Of a stretch of 6,045 nucleotides of DNA, positions 1 through 4,999 are shown one piece after another. This DNA is from CAIQJJ01 sp964606085. GTDB lineage: Bacteria; Chloroflexota; Anaerolineae; Anaerolineales; UBA4823. Under the pieces are notes generated by a model, which worked only from the letters and a program-made list of their open reading frames with translations, was not told where the DNA came from and did not search any database. The translations under genes were made by a program, and so were the position numbers. Numbering within the stretch: position 1 is the stretch's first letter; each line of letters opens with the position of its first letter. The DNA lies in contig CAZSFD010000149.1 of NCBI GenBank assembly GCA_964606085.1, positions 1 to 6,045 of the forward strand, given 5' to 3'.

Positions 1-3
1 AAC

Positions 4-1086
4 TCAAACAACTCGGCATATCAGCTTCCAGCAACATTGCGCTGTAATACTAATAAACACCAAAAAACGCGGCACCCAAACGGGTAGTTTGTGAGCAAGT
101 TTACTTTGCTGCCACAAGAGCGGCAAAGCCGTTGCGAATAAAATCCATACCATCCAGGAAAGTGGGGCGAAATAGCGACTGAACATGGTGGCCCCAGTCA
201 AGATCAGGCGCACCAATTCTAGCAAGATGAATATCGGCAGTACCAGCCAGACCTTATTCTTTGCCAAGTATGAAGCCTGCCACAGGGCAATGCCTAATGT
301 AATGCAGCCCAATAGAAATGCAACCAGAGTAGAAGAAAACCCCAAGGGGGAAAGATAAGCCAGAGAAATCAACAAATGTTCCGGTAATTCCGTGATGTCA
401 GTTGCGTAGGCAATATTTTTGGCAATGATCGTGAACGGGATCGGTGAACCAAACCGGATGGTAGCAAAAATCACCCAGGGCAGGTATGTAAGCCCGGCAG
501 TCAATACCAGCAGCCAGGCTCTTTTGGGGGTTGAAAACAGAAATAATGCCAGCAACCAAAGAATGGTATCTACCCGTGTCCATAACAAGCAGCCAGCCAA
601 GAAACCTGCAAGCGCTGGCCGCCTGGAATCCAACGCGACCCAAGAAGCCATCATCAACATAATCACAAGCGGAGTTTCCGCCGCTGACATATCCATATGA
701 TAGGCTTTTACGAAGATAGACAAAAAACCCAGAGCAGCCAATTGCATTTGCCACGACATTTTTGCCCGCTGCAACATCACAGAAAGCAGCACCAGGCTGA
801 CCAGTGAAGCTGCCAGGTCGCCCAGCCAGGCACCGAGGCTCATATTGCCTGGCGCCAGCGCATACCACAACGCCATCAAAATCGTAAACAAGGGTGTCGT
901 GGTACCGTATACATAATCCCCTGGGTTATAAACGAATCCATTTCCTTCAGCCAACTGACGCGCATAATGAAAAGTAATGAAGGCATCATCGCCGACAAAT
1001 TGAGTATAAATGGCCCACATGCAGCGAAAGATCGTGGCAACAGCCAAAATGCAAATCACGAAAATGAACCGATTACTGGGCTTCAT
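4..1086 (-). CDS. Polytopic membrane glycosyltransferase (GT-C / GT39-like), C-terminus probably truncated
   Basis: A 360-residue, strongly hydrophobic protein with about nine to ten membrane segments (roughly residues 7-26, 62-80, 88-104, 114-128, 137-152, 158-183, 190-210, 236-270, 279-297, 308-325, 338-350). After the first span comes the acidic pair D33-D34 in VGDDAFITFHYARQLAEG, then VYNPGDYVYGTTTPL at 52-66. This signature is usual in bacterial GT-C transferases that use polyprenyl-phosphate sugars, where the first extracytoplasmic loop carries the catalytic acid. Further family-like blocks are AETP (136-139), TRVD (170-173) and FGSPIPFTIIAKN (212-224). The role, transfer of a sugar to an envelope glycan or lipid at the outer face of the membrane, is inferred. 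The ATG lies 3 nt after the upstream gene's stop, with no clear Shine-Dalgarno. Relatives usually continue with a C-terminal soluble part; here the frame stops inside or just after the last span. The opposite-strand reading of 2-49, one frame over, continues protein-like to the window edge, suggesting a frameshift. Sampled lines here are about 38-52% GC, below the roughly 67% of a line sampled in neuB. Confidence 0.75.
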   Translation of the reverse strand: MKPSNRFIFVICILAVATIFRCMWAIYTQFVGDDAFITFHYARQLAEGNGFVYNPGDYVYGTTTPLFTILMALWYALAPGNMSLGAWLGDLAASLVSLVLLSVMLQRAKMSWQMQLAALGFLSIFVKAYHMDMSAAETPLVIMLMMASWVALDSRRPALAGFLAGCLLWTRVDTILWLLALFLFSTPKRAWLLVLTAGLTYLPWVIFATIRFGSPIPFTIIAKNIAYATDITELPEHLLISLAYLSPLGFSSTLVAFLLGCITLGIALWQASYLAKNKVWLVLPIFILLELVRLILTGATMFSRYFAPLSWMVWILFATALPLLWQQSKLAHKLPVWVPRFLVFISITAQCCWKLICRVV

Positions 1087-1089
1087 GCA

Positions 1090-2028
1090 CTATTTAGGCT
1101 TGTTTTGTTGCAGCTTATAGGCAATTCGCCCGCGCCATTCCTTCCACGCCTGAACAGGGTGGTAGATGAAGTTGGTCACTTCGGCCAGGGGTTTGGAGTG
1201 TAAATGCACCAGGGGGGCAATCTCGATCTCGCGCAGCAGGCGTTTGAAATCGAGCGGGATTTTCTTGGGTTCGCCGTTCACAAGACGATAGTCTGTATCT
1301 TGCAGGTAAAACAGGCAGCGCCGCCCCCCGGCCAAGCGGATATTTTCCATCGTTTCGGGCAGGCGGTAGGGGGGCTTGCCGCCGGGCAGGTGAGCGTAAT
1401 CGTGGTTTTGGTGGATGACGTTCAATTCCAGCGAACCATCTACGGCAGGCAAATGGTTGACGCGATAGTTGTAGATCATCCAATTATCCCAGGCCGAACG
1501 CCCCATGGCAAAATCGGGGATATCGCGAAAGCCATCGCGGGGGAACAAGAAATAATCACTGCCCAAAGGCGGGTGGAATTTGCCGCGCGTCAGCGCATCC
1601 TGGCGCAGGCGACCATCCCAACCTGGGCCGAAATCGAGCAATTCGGTCACTTCTAAATCCCAGCGCGGGCCGACCATCAAAAAATCAGGCTTCCAGGCCA
1701 ACAAACGACGGGCGGCGGTCAAAAATTCGGGCAACAAGATCACATCGGCATTGATACAAAGCAATAAGGAGCTGGTGCTGTTTGCGCGGGCAGTCTGGAT
1801 CATCGAACTGACGAAGGGCGTCTTGGTCTCTTTGGTCAGGCGCACGTTATCGAAGTGACGCACCCCCAATTCGGCGGCGGCTTCAGCCAGGCCAACTTCC
1901 TGGCCCATGAGGAACACTTCCACATCGGGGCCGAGACTCTTCCACGATTGCACCGCATTGCGCTGGATGGTGGCGATATGCGGGTTGGTGAAGGGTTTGG
2001 GGGAGGCGAAGATGGTGAGGAGGGGCAT
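1090..2028 (-). CDS. Putative GT-A-like glycosyltransferase of the glycan cluster
   Basis: This 312-residue soluble protein has no signal peptide. It begins with a beta strand typical of nucleotide-sugar folds (LLTIFASPKPF, 3-13), followed by an IATIQRNAVQSWKSL helix and a second strand EVFLMG (37-42). A hydrophobic strand SLLLCINADVILLPEF (87-102) places N93-A-D95 where GT-A glycosyltransferases carry the metal-binding DxD. Later candidate active-site stretches are GSDYFLFPRDGF (156-167), GRSAWDNWMI (176-185) and VIHQNHDYAH (204-213). This order of strand, NAD, aromatic-rich acceptor segment and late His resembles GT-A enzymes, but I cannot assign a numbered family; the glycosyltransferase role is inferred from fold cues and neighbours. 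The upstream gap is made entirely of purine-rich (+ strand) repeats, so the coding-strand leader is pyrimidine-rich and lacks a Shine-Dalgarno. The ATG is kept because the first strand starts immediately after it. The stop lies 3 nt before the GT-C gene, consistent with one operon. Confidence 0.6.
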   Translation of the reverse strand: MPLLTIFASPKPFTNPHIATIQRNAVQSWKSLGPDVEVFLMGQEVGLAEAAAELGVRHFDNVRLTKETKTPFVSSMIQTARANSTSSLLLCINADVILLPEFLTAARRLLAWKPDFLMVGPRWDLEVTELLDFGPGWDGRLRQDALTRGKFHPPLGSDYFLFPRDGFRDIPDFAMGRSAWDNWMIYNYRVNHLPAVDGSLELNVIHQNHDYAHLPGGKPPYRLPETMENIRLAGGRRCLFYLQDTDYRLVNGEPKKIPLDFKRLLREIEIAPLVHLHSKPLAEVTNFIYHPVQAWKEWRGRIAYKLQQNKPK

Positions 2029-2086
2029 GGGGGAGAGGGGGAAGGGGTGAAAAGGTGAGAGGGTGAAAGGGTGATCAGGGATCAGG
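2029..2086. repeat. Purine-rich octamer array joined to GATCAGG heptamers
   Basis: Four 8-bp units of pattern RRRGGTGA run without gaps from 2043 to 2074 (AGGGGTGA, AAAGGTGA, GAGGGTGA, AAGGGTGA), preceded by a G/A-only tract from 2029. They run into two copies of GATCAGG at 2073-2086. GATCAGG is a rotation of the same heptamer that forms the large hairpin inside the GT4 gene. The array fills the whole gap between the ygbA-like gene and the next glycosyltransferase gene, and its TGA (2082-2084 read on the minus strand) is the ygbA stop codon. Confidence 0.85.
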
Positions 2087-2456
2087 ATTTGGGTTTGCGA
2101 GTGATGGTGCGGCGTTTGTCGAGTTTGCCGTCAATGAGGTGCAGGATGGCGAGGATGGGGTGTTTGGTGAGCATTCGTGGGCCGGCATAGCGCATGACCA
2201 CGCGCACCTGCTCACGCATATCGGGTTTGTAGCAATGCGTGGGGCAGTTGACACAGGTGGGCTTATCGGGCGCGTAAATACAGCGGTCGAGGCGGGCCAG
2301 GGCGTAGGAATGGAGAGCTGTGCAGGATTCACAGAGCGTGTTGCGTGTTGCGTGATGATCCTGGCAGTAGAGTTGGATCATGGCCTGAATGGTTTGCCGC
2401 TCGCGGCGGATGCGGGCAGGCTCAGCCGACGTGGAAGGCGGTTTTGTGTTCGACAT
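2082..2456 (-). CDS. ygbA: YgbA-like, nitrous oxide-stimulated promoter family protein
   Basis: A 124-residue cysteine-rich cytoplasmic protein that matches the pattern I know for the YgbA family (Pfam nitrous-oxide-stimulated promoter, about 115-120 residues). The core runs from RRERQTIQAMIQLYC (17-31) through LCESC (41-45), LDRCIY (56-61), KPTCVNCPTHCY (65-76), then MREQVRVVMRYAGPRML (80-96) and HPILAILHLIDG (99-110). Seven cysteines (31, 42, 45, 59, 68, 71, 75) plus nearby histidines suggest metal or Fe-S binding, which is inference. In Escherichia coli ygbA is under NsrR control and linked to recovery from nitric oxide stress; here it sits in a glycan cluster with no visible NsrR-type site. 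The ATG lies 35 nt inside the end of the spsF-like gene, in another frame; no later ATG precedes the conserved core, so the overlap is probably real. No Shine-Dalgarno is seen. The stop is supplied by a GATCAGG repeat unit. Confidence 0.88.
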   Translation of the reverse strand: MSNTKPPSTSAEPARIRRERQTIQAMIQLYCQDHHATRNTLCESCTALHSYALARLDRCIYAPDKPTCVNCPTHCYKPDMREQVRVVMRYAGPRMLTKHPILAILHLIDGKLDKRRTITRKPKS

Positions 2457-3288
2457 GGGCGTTAATGGCGGCTAAATCGGGCTGGCGCTCGAATAAAGCG
2501 AGAACGTCGCGCCAGGTGAAATCATCTTCGTTCTCAAAAGCAGCATAAATCACACGCAGCAGGCTCAGGTCTTCCGGCGTATCCACCGTCCAGCGCAGCG
2601 CGCCATAATCGGGATCGTGATGGAGTTGGGCGATGCAGAAACCACGCGGCGAAACGGAACACGCTGCACGCCAGGGAGTGGGGCGTGTTCCGTGTTCCGT
2701 GGAAGGACGGACAGTTTCAGGGGCAACGCCTTCGTAAAAATAGGGCATGACGTGTTCGCGGTGGAAGGGCTGGTCGGCTTCGCGCCAGGCGCGTTCGAGG
2801 GCGGCAAACGTCACCACTTCCACATCCAGGCCAATGGGCAGCGTACGGCCCCAGGGCGGGGGGAGGCGCGAGGCGGCAAAATCTATCGGTTGAAGGTTGA
2901 AGGTTGAAGGTTCGTGCAGGAGGCTGATAACGCGGTTAACAACATCCGCATCCATCACGGGGCAATCGGCGGTGATGCGGACGATGGTGTTAGCATGGAA
3001 GGCGCGGGCGGCCTGATAGTAGCGGTCGAGGACGTCGTTGAGGCTGCCGCGGAAACACGGGTAGCCGCGTTCGGCGCAAAACTGCTCGATGGGGTCATCG
3101 CTGGCTTCGACGGTAGTGGCGACAACCACGTCATCGAGGAGTTTGGCGCGCCGGGTGCGCTCGACGACACGCGCCAACATGGGCTGACCGCCGAGGTCGA
3201 GCAGCACTTTACCCGGCAGGCGCGAGGAGGACATGCGGGCTTGAATGATGGCGATGGTGCGTAATTCGTTATTCGTGATTCGGGTCAT
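2422..3288 (-). CDS. spsF: SpsF-type cytidylyltransferase family protein carrying three repeat-derived inserts
   Basis: The 288-residue product is a nucleotidyltransferase of the CTP_transf_3 / SpsF type. The nucleotide-binding signature is TIAIIQARMSSSRLPGKVLL (11-30); it continues with a DVVVATT strand (53-59), RITADCPVMDADVV (105-118) as the metal-binding region, PIGLDVEVV (151-159), REHVMPYFY (177-185) and LRWTVDTPEDLSLLRVIY (231-248). Family members are usually about 240-250 residues. The excess falls in three places, each coincident with a 7-bp repeat: residues 3-10 (N-terminal tail), 126-134, and 198-212. The likely role is activation of a sugar, possibly a nonulosonic acid made by the upstream NeuB; the true substrate is not visible, and SpsF relatives differ from classical CMP-sialate synthetases. 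The ATG overlaps the GT4 stop as ATGA. It must be the start, since the only later ATG (residue 19) would remove half of the binding motif. Confidence 0.88.
   Translation of the reverse strand: MTRITNNELRTIAIIQARMSSSRLPGKVLLDLGGQPMLARVVERTRRAKLLDDVVVATTVEASDDPIEQFCAERGYPCFRGSLNDVLDRYYQAARAFHANTIVRITADCPVMDADVVNRVISLLHEPSTFNLQPIDFAASRLPPPWGRTLPIGLDVEVVTFAALERAWREADQPFHREHVMPYFYEGVAPETVRPSTEHGTRPTPWRAACSVSPRGFCIAQLHHDPDYGALRWTVDTPEDLSLLRVIYAAFENEDDFTWRDVLALFERQPDLAAINAHVEHKTAFHVG
2655..2697. repeat. CGTGTTC heptamer array with inverted partner, inside the spsF-like gene
   Basis: Two head-to-tail CGTGTTC units (2684-2697) face an inverted copy at 2655-2664; the 10-nt arms CGGAACACGC (2655-2664) and GCGTGTTCCG (2683-2692) are perfectly complementary. 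An inner CAC/GTG pairing at 2667-2669 and 2678-2680 tightens the hairpin. Translated on the minus strand it gives residues 198-212 of the cytidylyltransferase, with no stop, between the REHVMPYFY block and the QLHHDPDYGALRW block. Known relatives bridge these two blocks with a much shorter loop (family knowledge), so this is probably an in-frame insertion. Confidence 0.8.
2888..2912. repeat. GGTTGAA heptamer array inside the spsF-like gene
   Basis: Three perfect tandem GGTTGAA units at 2888-2908 are followed by a partial GGTT. On the coding strand the unit is TTCAACC, which in its 21-nt cycle reads F-N-L-Q-P-S-T with no stop. The opposite strand would give a TGA in every cycle. It encodes residues 126-134 of the cytidylyltransferase, between the RITADCP region and the PIDFAASRLP segment, where family members have a short loop. 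Confidence 0.88.
3261..3281. repeat. GTNATTC heptamer array at the start of the spsF-like gene
   Basis: Three contiguous 7-bp units differ only at the third base: GTAATTC (3261-3267), GTTATTC (3268-3274) and GTGATTC (3275-3281). The array encodes most of the N-terminal tail TRITNNELR that precedes the conserved TIAIIQARM strand. The start ATG lies 4 nt beyond the array and overlaps the upstream stop. The unit that is read in the frame GAA-TNA carries N = T, giving a leucine codon rather than a stop. Confidence 0.82.
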
Positions 3289-4403
3289 AAAAGGGCGAGT
3301 TGGTAGGCCTGGAAGAGTTTGGGGAAGTTGGTTTGCCAGTTGGCGCGGGTTTCAGCGATGCGCCGGGCAGAGCGTCCCATTTCAGGCAGGCGTTCACGCT
3401 GCTCGACAGCGTACAAAATGCCAACTGCCAGCGCGTTGGCATCGCCATCGGTAAAACACCAGCCATTTTCGCCGGGCGTGATCCACTCGCGGTTACCAGG
3501 AATATCAGAAACCAGCACCGGCGTGCCACAGGCCATCGCTTCGAGCAGCGAAATGGACGAGCCGTCTGAATGGGATGTGCTGATGTATAAATCGGCCATA
3601 CGATAGTAGCGTGGCAAATCGGCAAAACCGACATGGCCGGGGAAAGTGACGCGCTCTTCCATATTCCCCTGGGCAAAGATACGCCGCAACTCGCCCGCCA
3701 GCGACCCATTGCCGAGCATGATCAGGCGCAGTTCGGGGCATTGGCGGGCGGCGGTGACGAAGCCTTTGGCGAGGGTGCCTACGCCGTAGAGCGGTTCCCA
3801 GGAGCGGGTGGAAAGCAGGGTAAAAGGGGGATCAGGGATCAGGGATTGGGAATCATCGTTTCCTGATCCCTGATCCCTGATCCCCGGTTGAAAATGCTGA
3901 ATATCCACCCCCCACGGGAAGGTGACAATGCGGGTGGGGTTCATGCCGTAGGAAATGGCAAGCTGGCGGATGGTGTCGCAATCGCCGAGCAGGGCATCGG
4001 AGCGTTTCAGGGTGTAGCGCGTGGCCCAATCCCACCAGCGGTTGCGTTTGGCGTCAATCAGCAGGTCGTAACCCCACGACATCGTCAGCAGGGGGTGAAG
4101 GCCAGCCAGCGCAGCCAGGAATGCCGAACGCTGCACGGGGCCAGCCTGGATCACATCGGGCTTGATCCTGGCGGCTACGCGGCGCAAATCCGCCCACAAG
4201 TGCGGGCCATCCTTCAGGGTTGCCGGGGCCTGGCCGCCCACCCACGGAACCAGTTCGATTTTCGGGGGTAATGAACGTTCTTCGGTAGCGTGACCGCGCC
4301 GTTCGAGCTGGAGAAAGTAAACTTTGTGATCGGTCTGCGCCAGGGCGGCGAGGAAGCGATGATCGTGCGGGGTGTAGTCGCGGGAGAAATAAAGAACCTT
4401 CAC
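3285..4403 (-). CDS. Glycosyltransferase family 4 (GT-B fold) with a repeat hairpin in the interdomain linker
   Basis: A 372-residue retaining-type glycosyltransferase. The N-terminal Rossmann domain starts at MKVLYFSRDYTPHDHRFLAA (1-20); TMSWGYDLL (107-115) and FPWGVDIQHFQP (162-173) end the acceptor half. The C-terminal donor-binding half runs from FTLLSTRSWEPLYGV (194-208) through LRLIMLGNG (225-233), VTFPGHVGFADLPRYYRMAD (252-271), and the donor motif SDGSSISLLEAMACGTPVLV (279-298) with the conserved glutamate E288, then SDIPGNREWI (299-308). This is the GT4 pattern of cytoplasmic enzymes that add nucleotide-activated sugars to growing glycans; the exact sugar is unknown. Residues 173-193 are a hairpin repeat insertion read through in frame, exactly between the two domains. 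The start codon is GTG at 4401-4403, overlapping the stop of a toxin remnant as GTGA. The stop overlaps the next gene as ATGA. No Shine-Dalgarno is seen, so translation may depend on coupling. Confidence 0.93.
   Translation of the reverse strand: MKVLYFSRDYTPHDHRFLAALAQTDHKVYFLQLERRGHATEERSLPPKIELVPWVGGQAPATLKDGPHLWADLRRVAARIKPDVIQAGPVQRSAFLAALAGLHPLLTMSWGYDLLIDAKRNRWWDWATRYTLKRSDALLGDCDTIRQLAISYGMNPTRIVTFPWGVDIQHFQPGIRDQGSGNDDSQSLIPDPPFTLLSTRSWEPLYGVGTLAKGFVTAARQCPELRLIMLGNGSLAGELRRIFAQGNMEERVTFPGHVGFADLPRYYRMADLYISTSHSDGSSISLLEAMACGTPVLVSDIPGNREWITPGENGWCFTDGDANALAVGILYAVEQRERLPEMGRSARRIAETRANWQTNFPKLFQAYQLALL
3827..3885. repeat. 59-bp GGGATCA heptamer hairpin inside the GT4 gene
   Basis: Positions 3827-3852 can pair with 3860-3885 around a 7-nt loop (3853-3859). 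Of 26 pairs, 24 are Watson-Crick. Both arms are built from GGGATCA / TGATCCC units: two and a half on the left, three on the right. The two mismatches are adjacent, at 3847 and 3848 opposite 3865 and 3864. They fall in codon 186 of the GT4 gene, where a perfect repeat would read TGA; the actual codon is CAA. It is not placed or shaped like a terminator, since it lies mid-gene and has no T tract. Confidence 0.93.
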
Positions 4404-4495
4404 AACAAAATCTTGCCAAATTGCTGACGCAACAACTCAAAATGGTTCAAAACCGCCAGGCCGATGAGCGGTGTGGTGTTGGAGACCACAATCAT
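4400..4495 (-). pseudogene. Truncated DUF3368 (PIN-like) toxin, 31-codon remnant
   Basis: This reading frame begins MIVVSNTTPLIGLAVL and continues to FGKILL before a TGA, 31 residues in all. The opening is characteristic of DUF3368 proteins (PIN-related, usually about 150-165 residues), which are commonly encoded just after UPF0175 genes as putative toxins. Only the first strand and first helix survive; the remaining acidic residues of the nuclease site are gone. Its ATG overlaps the UPF0175 stop (ATGA, 4492-4495), the normal arrangement for an intact pair. Its stop overlaps the GTG start of the GT4 gene (GTGA, 4400-4403). The deletion has therefore joined the toxin stump almost exactly to the start of the glycosyltransferase. 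A toxic activity is not expected, but the stump could still act as a short translated bridge. Confidence 0.85.
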
Positions 4496-4773
4496 GCGTT
4501 GGCCTCAGCGGGCAAAGCTGTAGCTGCCGCGAGTTCTTCGGCCATTTCTTGTTCAGTGAAATCAATGTAAGCAATATGATACGTGCGTAAAAGGCGCAAA
4601 AACTCGATTCGGCTGATGCTCAATAAACGGGCAGCTTTACCTGAAGACACACGCTGCTCGGTAAACAAAGAAATCACCAGCCATTCGCTCGCCCGCCGTT
4701 GAACTTCTTCCTGATCAATTCCATAATGCAACAATGGCGTTGGTACTTGAATTTCAAACACCGTTTCATTCAT
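4492..4773 (-). CDS. UPF0175 family antitoxin-like small protein
   Basis: A 93-residue protein of the UPF0175 family (typically 75-95 residues). The N-terminal part is EIQVPTPLLHYGIDQEEVQR (7-26), followed by a helix ASEWLVISLFTEQRVS (28-43). A helix-turn-helix-like block follows, SSGKAARLLSISRIEFLRLL (43-62), and then TYHIAYIDFTEQEMAEELAA (64-83), the usual C-terminal segment. These proteins are often paired with DUF3368 PIN-like proteins and are regarded as antitoxin candidates; here the partner is reduced to a 31-residue stump. The ATG is supported by the window's best ribosome binding site, AAGAAGG six bases upstream. It lies directly after the HIT remnant, so any own promoter would have to be inside that remnant; none is obvious. 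Likely function today: orphan antitoxin or a passenger whose translation feeds the downstream glycan genes (inference). Confidence 0.87.
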   Translation of the reverse strand: MNETVFEIQVPTPLLHYGIDQEEVQRRASEWLVISLFTEQRVSSGKAARLLSISRIEFLRLLRTYHIAYIDFTEQEMAEELAAATALPAEANA

Positions 4774-4779
4774 AGCACA

Positions 4780-4786
4780 CCTTCTT
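4780..4786 (-). promoter_or_regulatory. Shine-Dalgarno site of the UPF0175 gene
   Basis: Read on the minus strand this is AAGAAGG, followed by six bases and the ATG at 4773-4771. It is the only strong anti-16S match upstream of any gene here. It decides the start of UPF0175 and may set the entry point for the chain of coupled frames down to the spsF-like gene. Confidence 0.7.
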
Positions 4787-4792
4787 GGATGA

Positions 4793-4999
4793 TTATGACA
4801 ACCGTTTCTGAATCGCCGCCGCCAACTGCGCCATCAACTCCCGATCCCGCTCAACATCAAACAGGATGGTATCTTACATTTCCTGCGGATACGACCACGG
4901 CCCGCCTTTACGATAGTGGTCAGGTTCGTCGGCGTAACGCGGCACGATGTGGGCGTGCAGCACCTGGTCGGAGTTGCCCATGATGGCATAGTTGATGCG
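4793..4999 (-). pseudogene. Decayed C-terminal fragment of a HIT-family protein
   Basis: Reading the minus strand from 4999 gives RINYAIMGNSDQVLHAHIVP, then RYADEPDHYRKGGPWSYPQEM, a TAA at 4876-4874, then, in the same frame, DTILFDVERDRELMAQLAAA and IQKRLS before a second TAA (4795-4793). The block NSDQVLHAHIVPRYADEP is the histidine-triad region of HIT nucleotide hydrolase/transferase relatives, and the part after the internal stop resembles the usual C-terminal helix. The N-terminal two thirds of a HIT domain (normally about 110-140 residues) are missing, and no start codon or Shine-Dalgarno serves it, so this is a remnant with a 5' deletion plus a nonsense codon. The deletion edge coincides with the CGCTACA repeat. 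In frame it directly follows the neuB TAG. It fills the stretch between neuB and UPF0175, where I see nothing else. Confidence 0.82.

Noticed and set aside
1204..1656. Long plus-strand reading frame (150 aa)
   Set aside because: It is opposite the putative GT-A-like gene, whose minus-strand reading has coherent strands, motifs and codon use; the plus reading matches no family I know.
2075..2332. Second minus-strand frame (85 aa) overlapping ygbA
   Set aside because: It is a proline/serine/threonine-rich alternate frame of the ygbA-like gene, while the ygbA frame carries the family's cysteine pattern.
2914..3264. Long plus-strand reading frame (116 aa)
   Set aside because: It is the antisense shadow of the spsF-like gene, has low-complexity A/G/V/D composition, and shows no motif or ribosome binding site.
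2029..3885. Repeated short units as a CRISPR array
   Set aside because: Units are 7-8 bp with no spacers, differ among sites and lie within genes; no cas gene is present.
3827..3885. Strong hairpin as a transcription terminator
   Set aside because: It lies inside an intact GT4 reading frame, is made of heptamer repeats, and has no T tract on either strand.
4699..4983. Plus-strand reading frame of 94 aa crossing UPF0175 and the HIT remnant
   Set aside because: It spans two unrelated minus-strand sequences and its product is proline- and threonine-rich with no recognisable domain.
4774..4999. A promoter for UPF0175 in the HIT remnant
   Set aside because: I found no convincing -35/-10 pair; only the Shine-Dalgarno is supported.
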